DNA of 64,000 nt. It comes from Rhodococcoides fascians A44A. Its GTDB lineage: Bacteria > Actinomycetota > Actinomycetes > Mycobacteriales > Mycobacteriaceae. Location of the stretch: contig NZ_JMEX01000004.1 of NCBI RefSeq assembly GCF_000760735.1, positions 424,072-488,071 of the forward strand, read 5' to 3'. Numbering within the stretch: the stretch's first letter is position 1; every line of letters begins with the position of its first letter. The translations under genes were made by a program, and so were the position numbers. Positions 35,008-44,056 of this stretch are shown one piece after another. Under the pieces are notes generated by a model. That model was not told where the DNA came from. It did no database searches and saw nothing but the letters and a program-made list of their open reading frames with translations.

Positions 35008-36330
35008 TCAGACCTTGTCGGGCGCTTTCACTGCGAGCAACGCGAGTAACCCGACGAACAACACGACGAGCAGACCACCGATGCCCGCACGGTCCGCGTC
35101 GAACAGCCACACGAACAGCCCGAACAATGTGGGTGCGAGGAACGAGACTGCACGGCCGGTCGTGGCGTACAGACCGAAGAACTGACCCTCGCGCCCCGGT
35201 GGTGCCAGACGCGCCAGGTAGGTCCGCGACGACGACTGCGCCGGCCCGACGAACAGACACAGCACCAGGCCGAACACCCAGAACAGCACCGGGCCGGACA
35301 CGAACAGCAGCACGATTCCCGCGACGATCATCGACACGAGTGAGAACACGATGACGGATTTGGGTCCGGATCGATCGTCGAATCGGCCGGCGGTCACCGC
35401 GCCCAGACCGGCGACGACGTTGGCGGCGACGCCGAAGAGCAGCACGTCTGCCGAGCTGATGCCGTAGACACTCACCGCAAGAACAGCACCGAACGTGAAC
35501 ACCCCGGCCAGACCGTCGCGGAACAGCGCGCTCGCGATCAGGAAGTAGACGCTGCGCCTGTCGGCAGTCCACAGCTCACGCAGGTCGCGGAACAGCACCT
35601 TGTAGGATTCCAGCATTCCGGCCTTGGCGGCGCCTGGATCCTGGTCGGTGGACGGCAGTTCGGGAACGGTGAGCAGGACGGGAATCGCGGAGACTGCGAA
35701 CCACACCGCGGCCAGCAGGGCGACGAGCCGGATGTTCATGCCGCCGTCGGTGGTGATGCCGAACAGTCCTCTGGTGTCACCGTCACCGGTGATGAAACCG
35801 AAGTAGCAGATCAACAGCAGAACGATGCCGCCGAAATACCCCATCGACCAACCGAATCCGGACACGCGGCCGATGTTGGCCGGCGTGGAGACCTGACGAA
35901 GCATGGCGTTGTACGGAACACTGGCCAGTTCGAACAGGATCGAGCCTGCGGCGAGCAGCACCAGGCCCAGCCACAGGTAGTGATAGTCGTCGGCGACGAA
36001 GTACAAGCCGGCCATCGACGCGACAGTGAGTCCGGTCAACAACGCCAACGAGCGCTTTCGGCGGCCACGGGCGTCGAAGCGTTGGCCGGAGACAGGCGCA
36101 AGTATCGCGATGACGACGCCTGCTGCTCCGATCGCCCAACTGAACCACGACGTCGCCGAGATCGACCCGGGCAGATCGTCGCCCACCGCATCGGTGAGGT
36201 ACACCGAGAACACGAACGTCAGAATCACCGCGTTGAACGCGGCCGATCCCCAATCCCAGATACCCCAGGCGAATACCTGCTTTCGGGTCGTTGCGACGCC
36301 TACGACGGCAGTGTCGGCCGGAGTGTTCAT
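35008..36330 (-). CDS. MFS transporter, Atg22/UMF1-like
   Basis: A 440-residue permease with about 12 helices. The N-terminus has the UMF1-type pattern FAWGIWDWGSAAFNAVILTF, followed by GQRFDARGRRKRSLALLTGL (cytoplasmic loop 2-3) and ASVPYNAMLRQVSTPANIGR VSGFGWSMGYFGG in two consecutive blocks, typical of the family. Members export amino acids or unknown solutes. The ATG at 36330 is used; a TTG two codons before is less likely. It is divergent from the PadR gene, and a palindrome in the 94-bp gap suggests PadR control. No substrate gene is adjacent. Confidence 0.85.
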   Translation of the reverse strand: MNTPADTAVVGVATTRKQVFAWGIWDWGSAAFNAVILTFVFSVYLTDAVGDDLPGSISATSWFSWAIGAAGVVIAILAPVSGQRFDARGRRKRSLALLTGLTVASMAGLYFVADDYHYLWLGLVLLAAGSILFELASVPYNAMLRQVSTPANIGRVSGFGWSMGYFGGIVLLLICYFGFITGDGDTRGLFGITTDGGMNIRLVALLAAVWFAVSAIPVLLTVPELPSTDQDPGAAKAGMLESYKVLFRDLRELWTADRRSVYFLIASALFRDGLAGVFTFGAVLAVSVYGISSADVLLFGVAANVVAGLGAVTAGRFDDRSGPKSVIVFSLVSMIVAGIVLLFVSGPVLFWVFGLVLCLFVGPAQSSSRTYLARLAPPGREGQFFGLYATTGRAVSFLAPTLFGLFVWLFDADRAGIGGLLVVLFVGLLALLAVKAPDKV

Positions 36331-36377
36331 GGGCAAAGCCTAAGCCAGCACGTGCAGCACAGCATTGTACTGCGGTA

Positions 36378-36417
36378 TATGCACCTGGTTGCATAGTCAC
36401 CCTGTTGCATACATACT
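36378..36417. promoter_or_regulatory. PadR-type operator and promoter
   Basis: TATGCA-CCTGGT-TGCATA (36378-36395) is a perfect 6-bp-arm palindrome; TGCATA recurs at 36406-36411. TTGCAT (36389-36394) and CATACT (36412-36417) are 17 bp apart and could be the -35 and -10 of a leaderless padR transcript (start GTG 36425). The palindrome covers the -35, which fits autorepression and control of the divergent MFS gene. Confidence 0.55.
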
Positions 36418-36424
36418 GGCTGTC

Positions 36425-36952
36425 GTGGCACTCGAGCACGCGATACTCGTTTCCCTGACCGAATCGAACGGCTCCGGGTACGAACTGGCGCGCCGATTCG
36501 ACAAGTCGATCGGCTTCTTCTGGAGTGCAAGCCATCAGCAGATCTACCGGGTGCTGACGCGTATGGACGCGGCCGGATGGATCGTGGGCAACTCCGTCGT
36601 GCAGGACGGCAGGCCGGACAAGAAGGTCTATTCGGTCAGCCGGAGCGGGCTCGACGAGCTGGATCGCTGGATCGCCCGACCCACCGATCCGAGTGCGCTC
36701 CGGGAGGAACTGGCCGTCAAGATCCGGGGCGCAGCACACGGTGACGTCGAGGCATTACGCACCGAGGTCCGCCGACACCGGGATGTCCATGCGGACAGGC
36801 TCGAGCTCTTTCGACTCATCGAGAAACGCGATTTCCCATCACCGTCCTCCCTCTCGGGTACCGCACTGCATCAGTACTTGGTGCTGCGCGGCGGAATCCG
36901 TGTCGAGGAGGGCTTCGCCGAATGGTGCGACGAGATATTGGAGCGATTGTGA
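36425..36952 (+). CDS. PadR family transcriptional regulator
   Basis: A 175-residue regulator of the PadR/Vir type. The winged helix is at the N-terminus: EHAILVSLTESNGSGYELAR, SASHQQIYRVLTRMDAAGWI and the wing DGRPDKKVYSVSRSGLDELD. The C-terminal part (about 95-175) is a helical dimerisation domain (GDVEALRTEVRRHRDVHADR). The GTG start has no ribosome binding site and lies seven bases after CATACT. Its stop overlaps the start of fadH (GTGA), so regulator and enzyme are co-translated. Phenolic acids are classical PadR ligands, but the coupling to fadH suggests a fatty-acid-related signal here. That link is inference. Confidence 0.88.
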   Translation: MALEHAILVSLTESNGSGYELARRFDKSIGFFWSASHQQIYRVLTRMDAAGWIVGNSVVQDGRPDKKVYSVSRSGLDELDRWIARPTDPSALREELAVKIRGAAHGDVEALRTEVRRHRDVHADRLELFRLIEKRDFPSPSSLSGTALHQYLVLRGGIRVEEGFAEWCDEILERL

Positions 36953-38985
36953 CCGGTACCGAGAACTACCCGATTCTCCTGTCGCCGTTGAAGGTCGGCA
37001 ACACGACGTTGAAGAATCGCGTCATCATGGGATCCATTCACACCGGTTTGGAGGACCGAGCGCGTGACACCACTCGACTGGCGGCCTATTTCGCCGAACG
37101 CGCGCGCGGTGGCGTCGCGCTGATCGTCACCGGTGGCTATGCACCCAACCGCACCGGATGGCTCCTCCCGTTCGGCGCCAAGCTCACCAACCGAGTCGAG
37201 GCGCGGCGGCATCGCACGATGACGGACGCGGTGCATGCGGAAGGCGGCAAGATCGCTCTGCAGATCCTGCACGCAGGTCGGTACTCGTATCAGCCGTTCA
37301 GCGTGTCGGCGTCGTCGATCAAGGCCCCCATCAATCCATTTCGCCCGCGGCGCCTCACTGCACGAGGTGTCCGGTGGCAGATCCGCAATTTCGTCAGGTG
37401 TGCGCGGCTCGCTCGGTCCGCCGGGTACGACGGCGTCGAGATCATGGGCGGCGAGGGATACTTCATCAACCAGTTCCTCTCCGAGCGCACCAACAAGCGG
37501 CGCGACGAGTGGGGCGGTAGCGCAGAGAACAGGCGTCGTATCGCGGTCGAGATCGCCCGTCGTATCCGTGCGGAGGTCGGCACCGACTTCCTGGTGATGT
37601 TCCGATTGTCCATGGCCGATCTCGTCGAAGGCGGACAGAGCTGGGACGACATCGTCGCCCTGGCACAGGATTTGGAGAGCGTCGGTGTCGACGTCATCAA
37701 CACCGACATCGGCTGGCACGAATCCCGCGTGCCCACCATCGTCACGTCGGTTCCGCGCGCAGCATTCGCCGACATCACCGGAAAGCTCGACAAGCATGTC
37801 GACATCCAGGTGGCGGCGTCGAATCGAATCAACATGCCCGACATCGCGGAAGGGATTCTCGCACGCGGGGACGCGCAGCTGATCTCGATGGCGCGGCCGA
37901 TGCTCGCCGACCCGTTCTGGGTGCGCAAGGCCGAAGCGAACGCAGCGGACTCCATCAACACGTGCATCGCGTGCAACCAGGCGTGTCTGGACCACGCGTT
38001 CGTCCACAAAACAGTCTCCTGCCTGGTCAACCCCCGCGCGGGACGTGAAGTCGAACTGCAGTTGCTGCCTGCCCGCAGAACCAAGAAGGTCGCGGTCGTG
38101 GGCGGCGGTCCGGCAGGGCTGTCCGCCGCGCTCGAAGCTGCCCGACGCGGCCACGCCGTCAGCCTGTTCGAGTCCAGGCCGGCATTGGGTGGCCAATTCG
38201 GTATCGCACAACGCATTCCGGGCAAGGAGGAGTTCTCCGAGACCATCCGATACTTCACGACAGCGCTGCGCGACGCCGACGTGGCCGTCCACCTCGGCTG
38301 GCGCGTCACCGCCGCCGAGCTCGTCGCAGGCGACTTCGACGAGGTGATCGTCGCGACCGGCGTGATACCGAGAATCCCGTCGATACCCGGAATCGATCAT
38401 CCGTCGGTGCTGTCCTACGCCGACGTCGTCGAACACGGAAGACCGGTGGGTGACCGCGTGGCCGTCATCGGTGCGGGCGGCATCGGCATCGACATCTCGG
38501 AATTTCTGACGACCGATGCCTCCCCCACGCTGGACCTGAAGGAATGGAAGCAGGAGTGGGGTGTCACCGAACCGGAAGCGGCGCCGGGAGCGCTCACCAC
38601 ACCCGTCCCCGCGCCGTCGCCGCGTGAGGTCTACCTGTTGCAGCGCAAGAAGGGACGAATCGGCGCGGGGCTGGCGAAGACGACGGGATGGGTGCACCGC
38701 GCGGCTCTGAAAGCCAAAGGCGTGCACGAGCTCTCCGGTGTGAACTACGAACGCATAGACGACGAGGGTCTGCACATCACCTTCGGCGAGCGCCACGAGC
38801 GTCCACGCACACTTGCCGTCGACACCGTCGTCGTGTGCGCGGGCCAGGAACCCGTCCGCGATCTCGTCGACGACCTACGAGCCGCGGGAACGACGGCCCA
38901 CGTCATCGGGGGCGCGGATGTCGCTGCCGAACTCGACGCCAAGCGCGCCATCGAGCAAGGAACACGCCTCGCCGCGTCCATCTGA
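36949..38985 (+). CDS. fadH: 2,4-dienoyl-CoA reductase (NADPH), flavin and Fe-S enzyme
   Basis: A 678-residue enzyme that reduces 2,4-dienoyl-CoA during degradation of unsaturated fatty acids. The N-terminal TIM barrel binds FMN (HTGLEDRARDTTRLAAYFAE, ILHAGRYSYQPF, GYDGVEIMGGEGYFINQFLS); the [4Fe-4S] cluster motif CIACNQACLDHAFVHKTVSC (about 337-356) is intact; the C-terminal half binds FAD and NADPH (VAVVGGGPAGLSAALEAAR, VAVIGAGGIGIDISEF). Length matches E. coli FadH and the mycobacterial homologue. GTG start overlaps the padR stop by 4 bp. Related trimethylamine dehydrogenase or NADH:flavin oxidoreductases are alternatives, but the GGEGYFINQFLSERTN-like active site fits FadH. Confidence 0.87.
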   Translation: MTGTENYPILLSPLKVGNTTLKNRVIMGSIHTGLEDRARDTTRLAAYFAERARGGVALIVTGGYAPNRTGWLLPFGAKLTNRVEARRHRTMTDAVHAEGGKIALQILHAGRYSYQPFSVSASSIKAPINPFRPRRLTARGVRWQIRNFVRCARLARSAGYDGVEIMGGEGYFINQFLSERTNKRRDEWGGSAENRRRIAVEIARRIRAEVGTDFLVMFRLSMADLVEGGQSWDDIVALAQDLESVGVDVINTDIGWHESRVPTIVTSVPRAAFADITGKLDKHVDIQVAASNRINMPDIAEGILARGDAQLISMARPMLADPFWVRKAEANAADSINTCIACNQACLDHAFVHKTVSCLVNPRAGREVELQLLPARRTKKVAVVGGGPAGLSAALEAARRGHAVSLFESRPALGGQFGIAQRIPGKEEFSETIRYFTTALRDADVAVHLGWRVTAAELVAGDFDEVIVATGVIPRIPSIPGIDHPSVLSYADVVEHGRPVGDRVAVIGAGGIGIDISEFLTTDASPTLDLKEWKQEWGVTEPEAAPGALTTPVPAPSPREVYLLQRKKGRIGAGLAKTTGWVHRAALKAKGVHELSGVNYERIDDEGLHITFGERHERPRTLAVDTVVVCAGQEPVRDLVDDLRAAGTTAHVIGGADVAAELDAKRAIEQGTRLAASI

Positions 38986-39023
38986 TTCCCACCGGGTGAT
39001 TCCAGCCGGGTCGATCCATCCAC

Positions 39024-39029
39024 TACCCT
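39024..39029 (+). promoter_or_regulatory. -10 box for leaderless cmrA transcript
   Basis: TACCCT ends eight bases before the GTG start of cmrA, and no ribosome binding site is present. Confidence 0.45.
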
Positions 39030-39037
39030 GTCTCAGC

Positions 39038-39841
39038 GTGAGCCTGCCCAGTCCTGCGCCCGAAGCCCGTGCTGTCGTCACCGGAGCGTCCTCCGGAATC
39101 GGCGAGGCACTGGCCACAGAACTCGCCGCCCGCGGTCATTCGCTGATCGTCGTGGCGCGGCGCGGGGAGTTGCTCGAGGCACTTGCCACCGAGCTCCGCG
39201 CCGCGCACGGAGTGACCGTCGAGGTCCGAGTTCTCGATCTCTCCGACCGGGATGCCCGCGTCTCGTTCGCCGACGAGTTGGCGCAGCGGGAGATCAGCAT
39301 TCTGTGCAACAACGCGGGTATCGCCACGTTCGGGCCGGTCGCGAACCTCGACCCCGCGTACGAACGGGACCAGGTGGAATTGAATGCAGTCGCCGTGCAC
39401 GACCTCACGCTCGCAGTCATTCCAGGGATGGTGGCGCGCGGCAGCGGCGGAATTCTGATCACGGGTTCGGCGGCCGGGAACATGGCCATCCCGAACAATG
39501 CGACCTACGCGGCGACGAAGGCGTTCGTCAACACGTTCTCCGAGTCGCTGCGGCTCGAACTCAAGGACAGCGGAGTGAACGTCACCCTGCTGGCCCCCGG
39601 CCCCGTTCGCACCGAGACTCCCGATCCCGCCGACGCGTCCATAGTGGACAAGCTGGTCCCGGATTTCCTGTGGATCGACAGCGCCTACACGGCCAGGCTG
39701 TCACTGGATTCGTTGGCGAAGAACAAGATGCGGGTGGTGCCGGGTCTGTTGTCCAAGGGCATGTCGATCGCGGGCCAGTACAGTCCGCGGGCCATCTCGG
39801 CCCCCATTGTCGGAAGCTTCTACAAGAAGCTCGGCGGCTGA
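39038..39841 (+). CDS. cmrA: Short-chain dehydrogenase, probable mycolate reductase CmrA
   Basis: A 267-residue SDR. Cofactor motif VVTGASSGIGEALATEL (about 14-30), NNAG at about 90, catalytic Ser in ILITGSAAGNMA (about 140) and YxxxK in NATYAATKAFVNTF (about 155). The C-terminal tail (SLAKNKMRVVPGLLSKGMSI) is typical of the ketoacyl-reductase-like group that includes Rv2509. In M. tuberculosis and Corynebacterium this enzyme reduces the 3-oxo-mycolate made by Pks13 to mature mycolate. Assignment rests on the family style and on the locus: the HerA-like ATPase and orn follow nearby, as Rv2510c and Rv2511 follow Rv2509. Two small lipoprotein genes interrupt that order here. A generic SDR role remains possible. 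Confidence 0.78.
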   Translation: MSLPSPAPEARAVVTGASSGIGEALATELAARGHSLIVVARRGELLEALATELRAAHGVTVEVRVLDLSDRDARVSFADELAQREISILCNNAGIATFGPVANLDPAYERDQVELNAVAVHDLTLAVIPGMVARGSGGILITGSAAGNMAIPNNATYAATKAFVNTFSESLRLELKDSGVNVTLLAPGPVRTETPDPADASIVDKLVPDFLWIDSAYTARLSLDSLAKNKMRVVPGLLSKGMSIAGQYSPRAISAPIVGSFYKKLGG

Positions 39842-39845
39842 ACAC

Positions 39846-40457
39846 TCACCGCGGGCGGAAGTGATCCAGCGAATCGGACACGATCGACAACGCGGTGTCG
39901 GTATCCACCGACGGGGCCAGTTCCGGGATCAGCACCGTCACCCCGTCGCGGACGCCTTGGCACCGCAGCACCGTGGAGTCCGGTCGCGTCGGGCCTGTAC
40001 TCCTGCCTGATTCGGTCGATTCCCCAGGCCCCACTCCGGCCGACACGGGCGAGTTCACCGTCACCAGGCACTCGGCGTCACCCGAGGTCTCGATACGTTC
40101 TGGCGGCGACGGCAACCGAAGCCGTTCGGCACTGGCATCGCCCGCCCGTGTGCTCCACAAGCGAGGACTCGGCGCCTCGACGGCATAGACCGTCACCAGA
40201 ACCCGGAGCGACTCGTCCGCGTAGCCCTGCGCGGCGGCGTCGGCCCCGTCGTACGCGGCGCTGAGCCCCGCGACGGCATCCTCGCGCTGCGGGCCGGAGT
40301 CGTCGTCTCGTTCGAATCGCTCCATCTGCTGCTGCATCGTCCGGAGCCCGGCGACGGAATCCGGGAACTCCAGAGCCTGCTGCGCATTCGCCGAACCCGA
40401 ACTGCAGCCGACGACGGCCGCGATCGCAACGGGTGGTACCAACCAGGATTTCTTCAT
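39846..40457 (-). CDS. Small secreted lipoprotein, unknown function
   Basis: A 203-residue protein with a lipoprotein signal: MKKSWLVPPVAIAAVVGC, Cys18 as the lipidation site followed by SSGS. The rest contains LEFPDSVAGLRTMQQQMERF, an Ala-rich helix DGADAAAQGYADESLRVLVT and one Cys pair (AECLV, LRCQG) that could form a disulfide. No known domain is recognised; the size and late Cys pair are like other short mycolata lipoproteins. It is convergent with cmrA (4 bp between stops) and divergent from the DUF3558 lipoprotein gene at 40571. Confidence 0.7.
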   Translation of the reverse strand: MKKSWLVPPVAIAAVVGCSSGSANAQQALEFPDSVAGLRTMQQQMERFERDDDSGPQREDAVAGLSAAYDGADAAAQGYADESLRVLVTVYAVEAPSPRLWSTRAGDASAERLRLPSPPERIETSGDAECLVTVNSPVSAGVGPGESTESGRSTGPTRPDSTVLRCQGVRDGVTVLIPELAPSVDTDTALSIVSDSLDHFRPR

Positions 40458-40570
40458 GCAGTCGATCCTCTCGCTGACGCGGGGCGGCCGATATGAGTAG
40501 TTCTACCGGTTTCGCGGGGTGAAACCACCTCCTAGGCTAAACGGACAAACCGCCCGGGAGGACTTGTTCG

Positions 40571-41083
40571 ATGATCGACCGCACACCCATCGTGTCCATC
40601 GCTGTCGTGGCTGCCGCCGTGCTGATCGGAGGATGCAGTCGGTCCGAGGTCACCCACACGGTGAACGGCGAGACGGTGCAACCCGATCCACCGGCCGGCG
40701 CAGCCGCCGAGGTGGACCCCTGCTCGGTCCTGTCCGAGAACACGCGCACCCGTCTCGGATTGGCGGACATCGAGCCGGTCGAACTGCCGAAGACACCGGA
40801 CGGGGGCTGCACCTGGGACGGCAACAGCCGCTACCTCCTGCCGAATCTGACGCTGTGGGTGAGCGGGCAGACCGACGCCGATCCGAACGACGACGTCGTC
40901 GACATCGCGGGCGTTCCGGTCAATGTGTACAACATCGCGGGCACGTCGGGGCGACTCATCGCGTACTTCGACGACCTGACGCTCAGCCTGAACTACATCA
41001 AGGCAAAGGTGGAGATCGACACCTTCGATGCACTGGAGGCCGCGATGACCGACGTGTTGGACGGGTACTCCCGCACCGCGTGA
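40571..41083 (+). CDS. DUF3558-type lipoprotein
   Basis: A 170-residue exported lipoprotein: signal MIDRTPIVSIAVVAAAVLIGGC with lipobox LIGGC (Cys22). After a short Pro/Ala linker the DUF3558 pattern appears: EVDPCSVLSENTRTRLGL near 47, GGCTWDGNSRYLL near 78 (Cys pair likely disulfide-bonded), and a conserved helix DTFDALEAAMTDVLDGYSR at the end. DUF3558 proteins are common in nocardiae and mycobacteria, on the outer face of the membrane; function not established. The ATG follows GGGAGGAC. It is divergent from the lipoprotein gene at 39846 with 113 bp between. Confidence 0.8.
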   Translation: MIDRTPIVSIAVVAAAVLIGGCSRSEVTHTVNGETVQPDPPAGAAAEVDPCSVLSENTRTRLGLADIEPVELPKTPDGGCTWDGNSRYLLPNLTLWVSGQTDADPNDDVVDIAGVPVNVYNIAGTSGRLIAYFDDLTLSLNYIKAKVEIDTFDALEAAMTDVLDGYSRTA

Positions 41084-41114
41084 ACCAATCGCTCACGCGG
41101 CTGCGGCCGTACCC

Positions 41115-42881
41115 TCACCGTCGACGCCGACGACCTGTGCCGAAAATGCTGCGTGAAATCTCCCGTCCGGCAGCCGAAGCCGCAGAGCGGAGGAAACTCT
41201 TGACTGCGGGGTTGCCCATGATTCGCTCCGCCGCCGAGGGCCCTTCAGGTTCCGATGGCGGTAGATCGGGCAGGTCCGCAGGCAACGGCGGCAGATCGAA
41301 CGTTTCGGTCGGCGCGGGCACATCGGTGACCCGGGCCTCCAATTTCTCGTAGGCCGACTCACGATCGATGGTCTCGCGATACTTGGGTCCGAGAGTGCTC
41401 GCCGAGGCCGCAGCACCGATGGCGTCGTTGCCTATGGTGTCCATCAGCGAGCGCGGCGGGCGGATCTTGGTCCATGCCACCGGCGTCGGCGCGCCCTTCT
41501 CCGACAGTACGGTGACGATGGCCTCGCCGGTGCCGAGCGAGGTGAGCGCCTTCTCGAGGTCGTACGCTTCGGTTTTCGGATAGGTGCGGACGGTCTTGTT
41601 CAGCGCCTTCTGGTCGTCGGGCGTGAATGCCCTCAGCGCGTGCTGAATTCGCGCGCCCAGCTGTGACAGCACTTCGTTCGGCACGTCCGTCGGGAGCTGT
41701 GTACAGAAGAACACACCGACGCCCTTCGAACGGATGAGCTTGACGGTCTGTTCGACCTGCTGCAGAAAGGCTTTGGAGGCGTCGGCGAACAACAGGTGAG
41801 CTTCGTCGAAGATGAACACCAGCTTGGGTTTGTCGATGTCACCGACCTCGGGCAGGGTCTGGAACATGTCGGCCAGGACCCACATCAGGAACGTCGAGAA
41901 CATCACCGGCCGGGCGGCGTGGGCCCCCAGCTCGAACAGCGTGATGATGCCCTTGCCGTCGGCGCCGACCCGGAGCAGATCCTCGGTGTCGAGCTCGGGT
42001 TCGCCGAAGAAAGTGTCCCCTCCGTCGGCTTCCAGGTTGACCAGGGAACGCAGGATGACGCCCGCGGTCGCAGCCGATACTCCTCCGATGCCCTTCAGAT
42101 CCGCCTTGCCGTCGTCACTGGTGAGATGGGTGATGACGGCACGCAGATCCTTGAGGTCCAGCAACGCCAAGCCTTGCTTGTCCGCCCAATGGAAGATCAA
42201 GCCGAGTGTCGATTCCTGAGTGTTGTTGAGACCCAGCACTTTGCTCAGAAGTATCGGACCGAACGCGGTGATGGTCGCGCGCACGGGGATACCGATGCCG
42301 TCGGTGCCGAGCGAGAGGAATTCGACGGGGTGACCGGTCGGACTCCACTCGGAATCTCCGGTCTCCACTGCACGCGCCCTGATCTTCTCGTTGTCCGCCC
42401 CTGCTGCCGACAACCCGGACAGGTCGCCCTTGATGTCGGCCATGACCACGGGAACGCCTGCACTCGACAACTGTTCGGCGATCCCCTGCAGTGTCTTCGT
42501 CTTTCCGGTACCGGTCGCTCCCGCGACCAATCCGTGCCTGTTCAGCGTCGCGAGGGGAATACGAATTCTCGCGGCTGGATCCGTCACGCCGTCCAGGACG
42601 ACGGTCCCGAGCTCCAATGCGGCTCCCGACGACTGATAACCCGCAGCTATTTCGGCTGCGACACCAGCCGGTACCGCGGCGCCCTCGGTTTCGGTGCCGT
42701 CGGCTTCGATGACCTTGGTTTCGGCGGCTTCGGCGTCCAGCGCTTCCTTCTCGGCCGCCTCTGCTGCAGCCAGGGCCTCGGCGGCAACTCGAGCCGCTTC
42801 GACGGCAGCGGCCTTGGCAGCCTTCGCCTTCTCCGCGGGGGTGAGAGTGGTGGAACCTTCCGACGCCGGATCGACCGTCAT
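41115..42881 (-). CDS. HerA/FtsK-type ATPase, DUF853 family (Rv2510c-like)
   Basis: A 588-residue ATPase. The first ~75 residues are an Ala/Glu/Lys-rich helix, probably coiled coil. Walker A is [10 protein letters not shown] (121-130), Walker [16 protein letters not shown] (about 355), and the arginine-finger region [20 protein letters not shown] follows. DUF853 proteins resemble HerA DNA-translocating helicases, but no nuclease partner (NurA) is here. The C-terminus has a Pro-rich segment ([20 protein letters not shown]) and ends in a basic RRRRR tail. The ATG giving MTVDPASEG is preceded by AAGGAG at 11 bases; the open frame runs on antisense to orn. Divergent from orn, as Rv2510c is from Rv2511. 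Confidence 0.85.
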   Translation of the reverse strand: MTVDPASEGSTTLTPAEKAKAAKAAAVEAARVAAEALAAAEAAEKEALDAEAAETKVIEADGTETEGAAVPAGVAAEIAAGYQSSGAALELGTVVLDGVTDPAARIRIPLATLNRHGLVAGATGTGKTKTLQGIAEQLSSAGVPVVMADIKGDLSGLSAAGADNEKIRARAVETGDSEWSPTGHPVEFLSLGTDGIGIPVRATITAFGPILLSKVLGLNNTQESTLGLIFHWADKQGLALLDLKDLRAVITHLTSDDGKADLKGIGGVSAATAGVILRSLVNLEADGGDTFFGEPELDTEDLLRVGADGKGIITLFELGAHAARPVMFSTFLMWVLADMFQTLPEVGDIDKPKLVFIFDEAHLLFADASKAFLQQVEQTVKLIRSKGVGVFFCTQLPTDVPNEVLSQLGARIQHALRAFTPDDQKALNKTVRTYPKTEAYDLEKALTSLGTGEAIVTVLSEKGAPTPVAWTKIRPPRSLMDTIGNDAIGAAASASTLGPKYRETIDRESAYEKLEARVTDVPAPTETFDLPPLPADLPDLPPSEPEGPSAAERIMGNPAVKSFLRSAASAAGREISRSIFGTGRRRRR

Positions 42882-42973
42882 GTCTATCGATGCTCCTTGG
42901 TTCTCTTTGCTTGCTGTCGTTCGGCTCGCACTGCGATCGCCACCGCAAACCTTAGCGGTGAGCATGGTCGCAC

Positions 42974-42979
42974 TAGTCT
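42974..42979 (+). promoter_or_regulatory. -10 box for leaderless orn transcript
   Basis: TAGTCT ends seven bases before the GTG of orn. No ribosome binding site lies between. Confidence 0.5.
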
Positions 42980-42986
42980 GTGTCGT

Positions 42987-43589
42987 GTGCAGGACAAACT
43001 TGTGTGGATCGATTGTGAAATGACCGGCCTGGATTTGTCGAAGGACAAACTCATCGAGATCGCGGCGCTCGTCACCGACAGCGAACTGGAGATTCTCGGC
43101 GAGGGCGTCGACATCGTGATCCACGCCGACGACGACGCGTTGGCGTCGATGCCGGACGTGGTGAAGAAGATGCATGCCAAGTCCGGGCTGACCGACGAGG
43201 TGCGTGCGTCGACGGTGACGCTCGAGGAGGCGCAGCAGCAGGTGCTGGCGTACATCCGCGAGCATGTCCCGGTGGCCGGCACCGTGCCTCTGGCAGGAAA
43301 CTCCATTGCGACCGACCGCGGTTTCATCTCGCGTGACATGGTCGAGCTGGACACGTACCTGCACTACCGCATGATCGACGTCAGTTCCATCAAGGAGCTG
43401 TCGCGTCGGTGGTACCCGCGGATTTACTTCGGGCAGCCACAGAAGGGGCTCGCGCACCGTGCCTTGGCCGACATCAAGGAATCGATCAAGGAGTTGAAGT
43501 ACTACCGCCGGACGGTGTTCGTACCCGAGCCCGGCCCGTCGACCAGCGAAATTGCCGCGGTCGTCGAGGGGCTCGACACACCGTCGTAG
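42987..43589 (+). CDS. orn: Oligoribonuclease
   Basis: A 200-residue 3'-5' exoribonuclease that degrades two- to five-nucleotide RNAs, including pGpG and nanoRNAs, in the cytoplasm. DEDDh residues are visible: Asp and Glu in [10 protein letters not shown] (7-16), the Asp of [12 protein letters not shown] (about 113), and the His and last Asp of [17 protein letters not shown] (about 158-175). The start is the GTG giving VQDKLVW, the normal Orn N-terminus, immediately behind a -10 box. Length is typical for actinobacteria. tRNA-His follows, as near orn in related genomes. Confidence 0.95.
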   Translation: MQDKLVWIDCEMTGLDLSKDKLIEIAALVTDSELEILGEGVDIVIHADDDALASMPDVVKKMHAKSGLTDEVRASTVTLEEAQQQVLAYIREHVPVAGTVPLAGNSIATDRGFISRDMVELDTYLHYRMIDVSSIKELSRRWYPRIYFGQPQKGLAHRALADIKESIKELKYYRRTVFVPEPGPSTSEIAAVVEGLDTPS

Positions 43590-43676
43590 GGGCGATTCGC
43601 AACTGACGAATCGAACCGCTAGTATTGTCGTCGCTGCTGAAACAGAGCCTGAACGGGCGAAGAAGATGTGGCTATG

Positions 43677-43752
43677 GTGGGTGTAGTTCAGCTGGTAGAG
43701 CACCAGGTTGTGATCCTGGGTGTCGCGGGTTCGAGTCCCGTCACTCACCCCA
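43677..43752 (+). tRNA. tRNA-His (anticodon GTG)
   Basis: Cloverleaf: acceptor GTGGGTG pairs with CACTCAC (one G-U), D-arm GTTCAGCTGGTAGAGC, anticodon loop TTGTGAT with GTG, T-arm CGGGTTCGAGTCCCG. Discriminator C and the encoded G just before position 1 (43676) are the tRNA-His identity pair. CCA is encoded (43750-43752). Confidence 0.96.
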
Positions 43753-43759
43753 TAGAAGC

Positions 43760-43795
43760 AAGAGAGCCGGTCTCCGCACGGAGGCCGGCTTTCTT
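43760..43795 (+). terminator. Terminator after tRNA-His
   Basis: AAGAGAGCCGG (43760-43770) pairs with CCGGCTTTCTT (43785-43795) with one mismatch, topped by an inner CTCC/GGAG stem. The 3' arm is T-rich. Confidence 0.85.
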
Positions 43796-44056
43796 GTCGT
43801 TCGAGGCGTCCTCCTCCTCCACGTCGACCGGCAGTCCGTAGTCCTGGCCGCCGAATTACGTTGTTGTAATTCAACTTTCGAGTTTCCTATGGGGTTCATG
43901 TGACGTACGGTTACAAATGGCACTTTTGGGGAAGAAAAGTACCAACGTGATAGCTGTGAACACGCAGCGTTGATTCAACGCGCCCCGAAACGCGCCACCA
44001 GCAGTTCTGAGCCCAGTTTTCGTTCGAGTCGGGCACTAGATCAGGAGGCAGTTCAC
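43796..44056 (+). promoter_or_regulatory. Leader region of the M23 peptidase gene
   Basis: About 260 bp without a gene, noticeably less GC-rich than its surroundings between 43860 and 43960. It contains the partial palindrome GTTG-TAATT-CAAC (43863-43875) and the direct repeat GTGAC-GTACG-GTTACA (43900-43915), which resembles the paired GTnAC half-sites described for the actinobacterial response regulator MtrA, a regulator of cell-wall hydrolases. A ribosome binding site AGGAGG (44043-44048) precedes the GTG. I see no riboswitch I can name. Confidence 0.4.

Noticed and set aside
36871..38796. 641-codon open frame on the minus strand
   Set aside because: Antisense to fadH, whose Fe-S, FMN and FAD motifs are intact. 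The translation shows no domain.
43625..43903. 92-codon open frame covering tRNA-His
   Set aside because: It runs through the tRNA and its terminator and has no ribosome binding site.
43796..44056. Cyclic-di-AMP (ydaO) riboswitch upstream of the M23 peptidase
   Set aside because: Such riboswitches precede wall hydrolases in actinobacteria, but the conserved pairing and core sequences could not be found.
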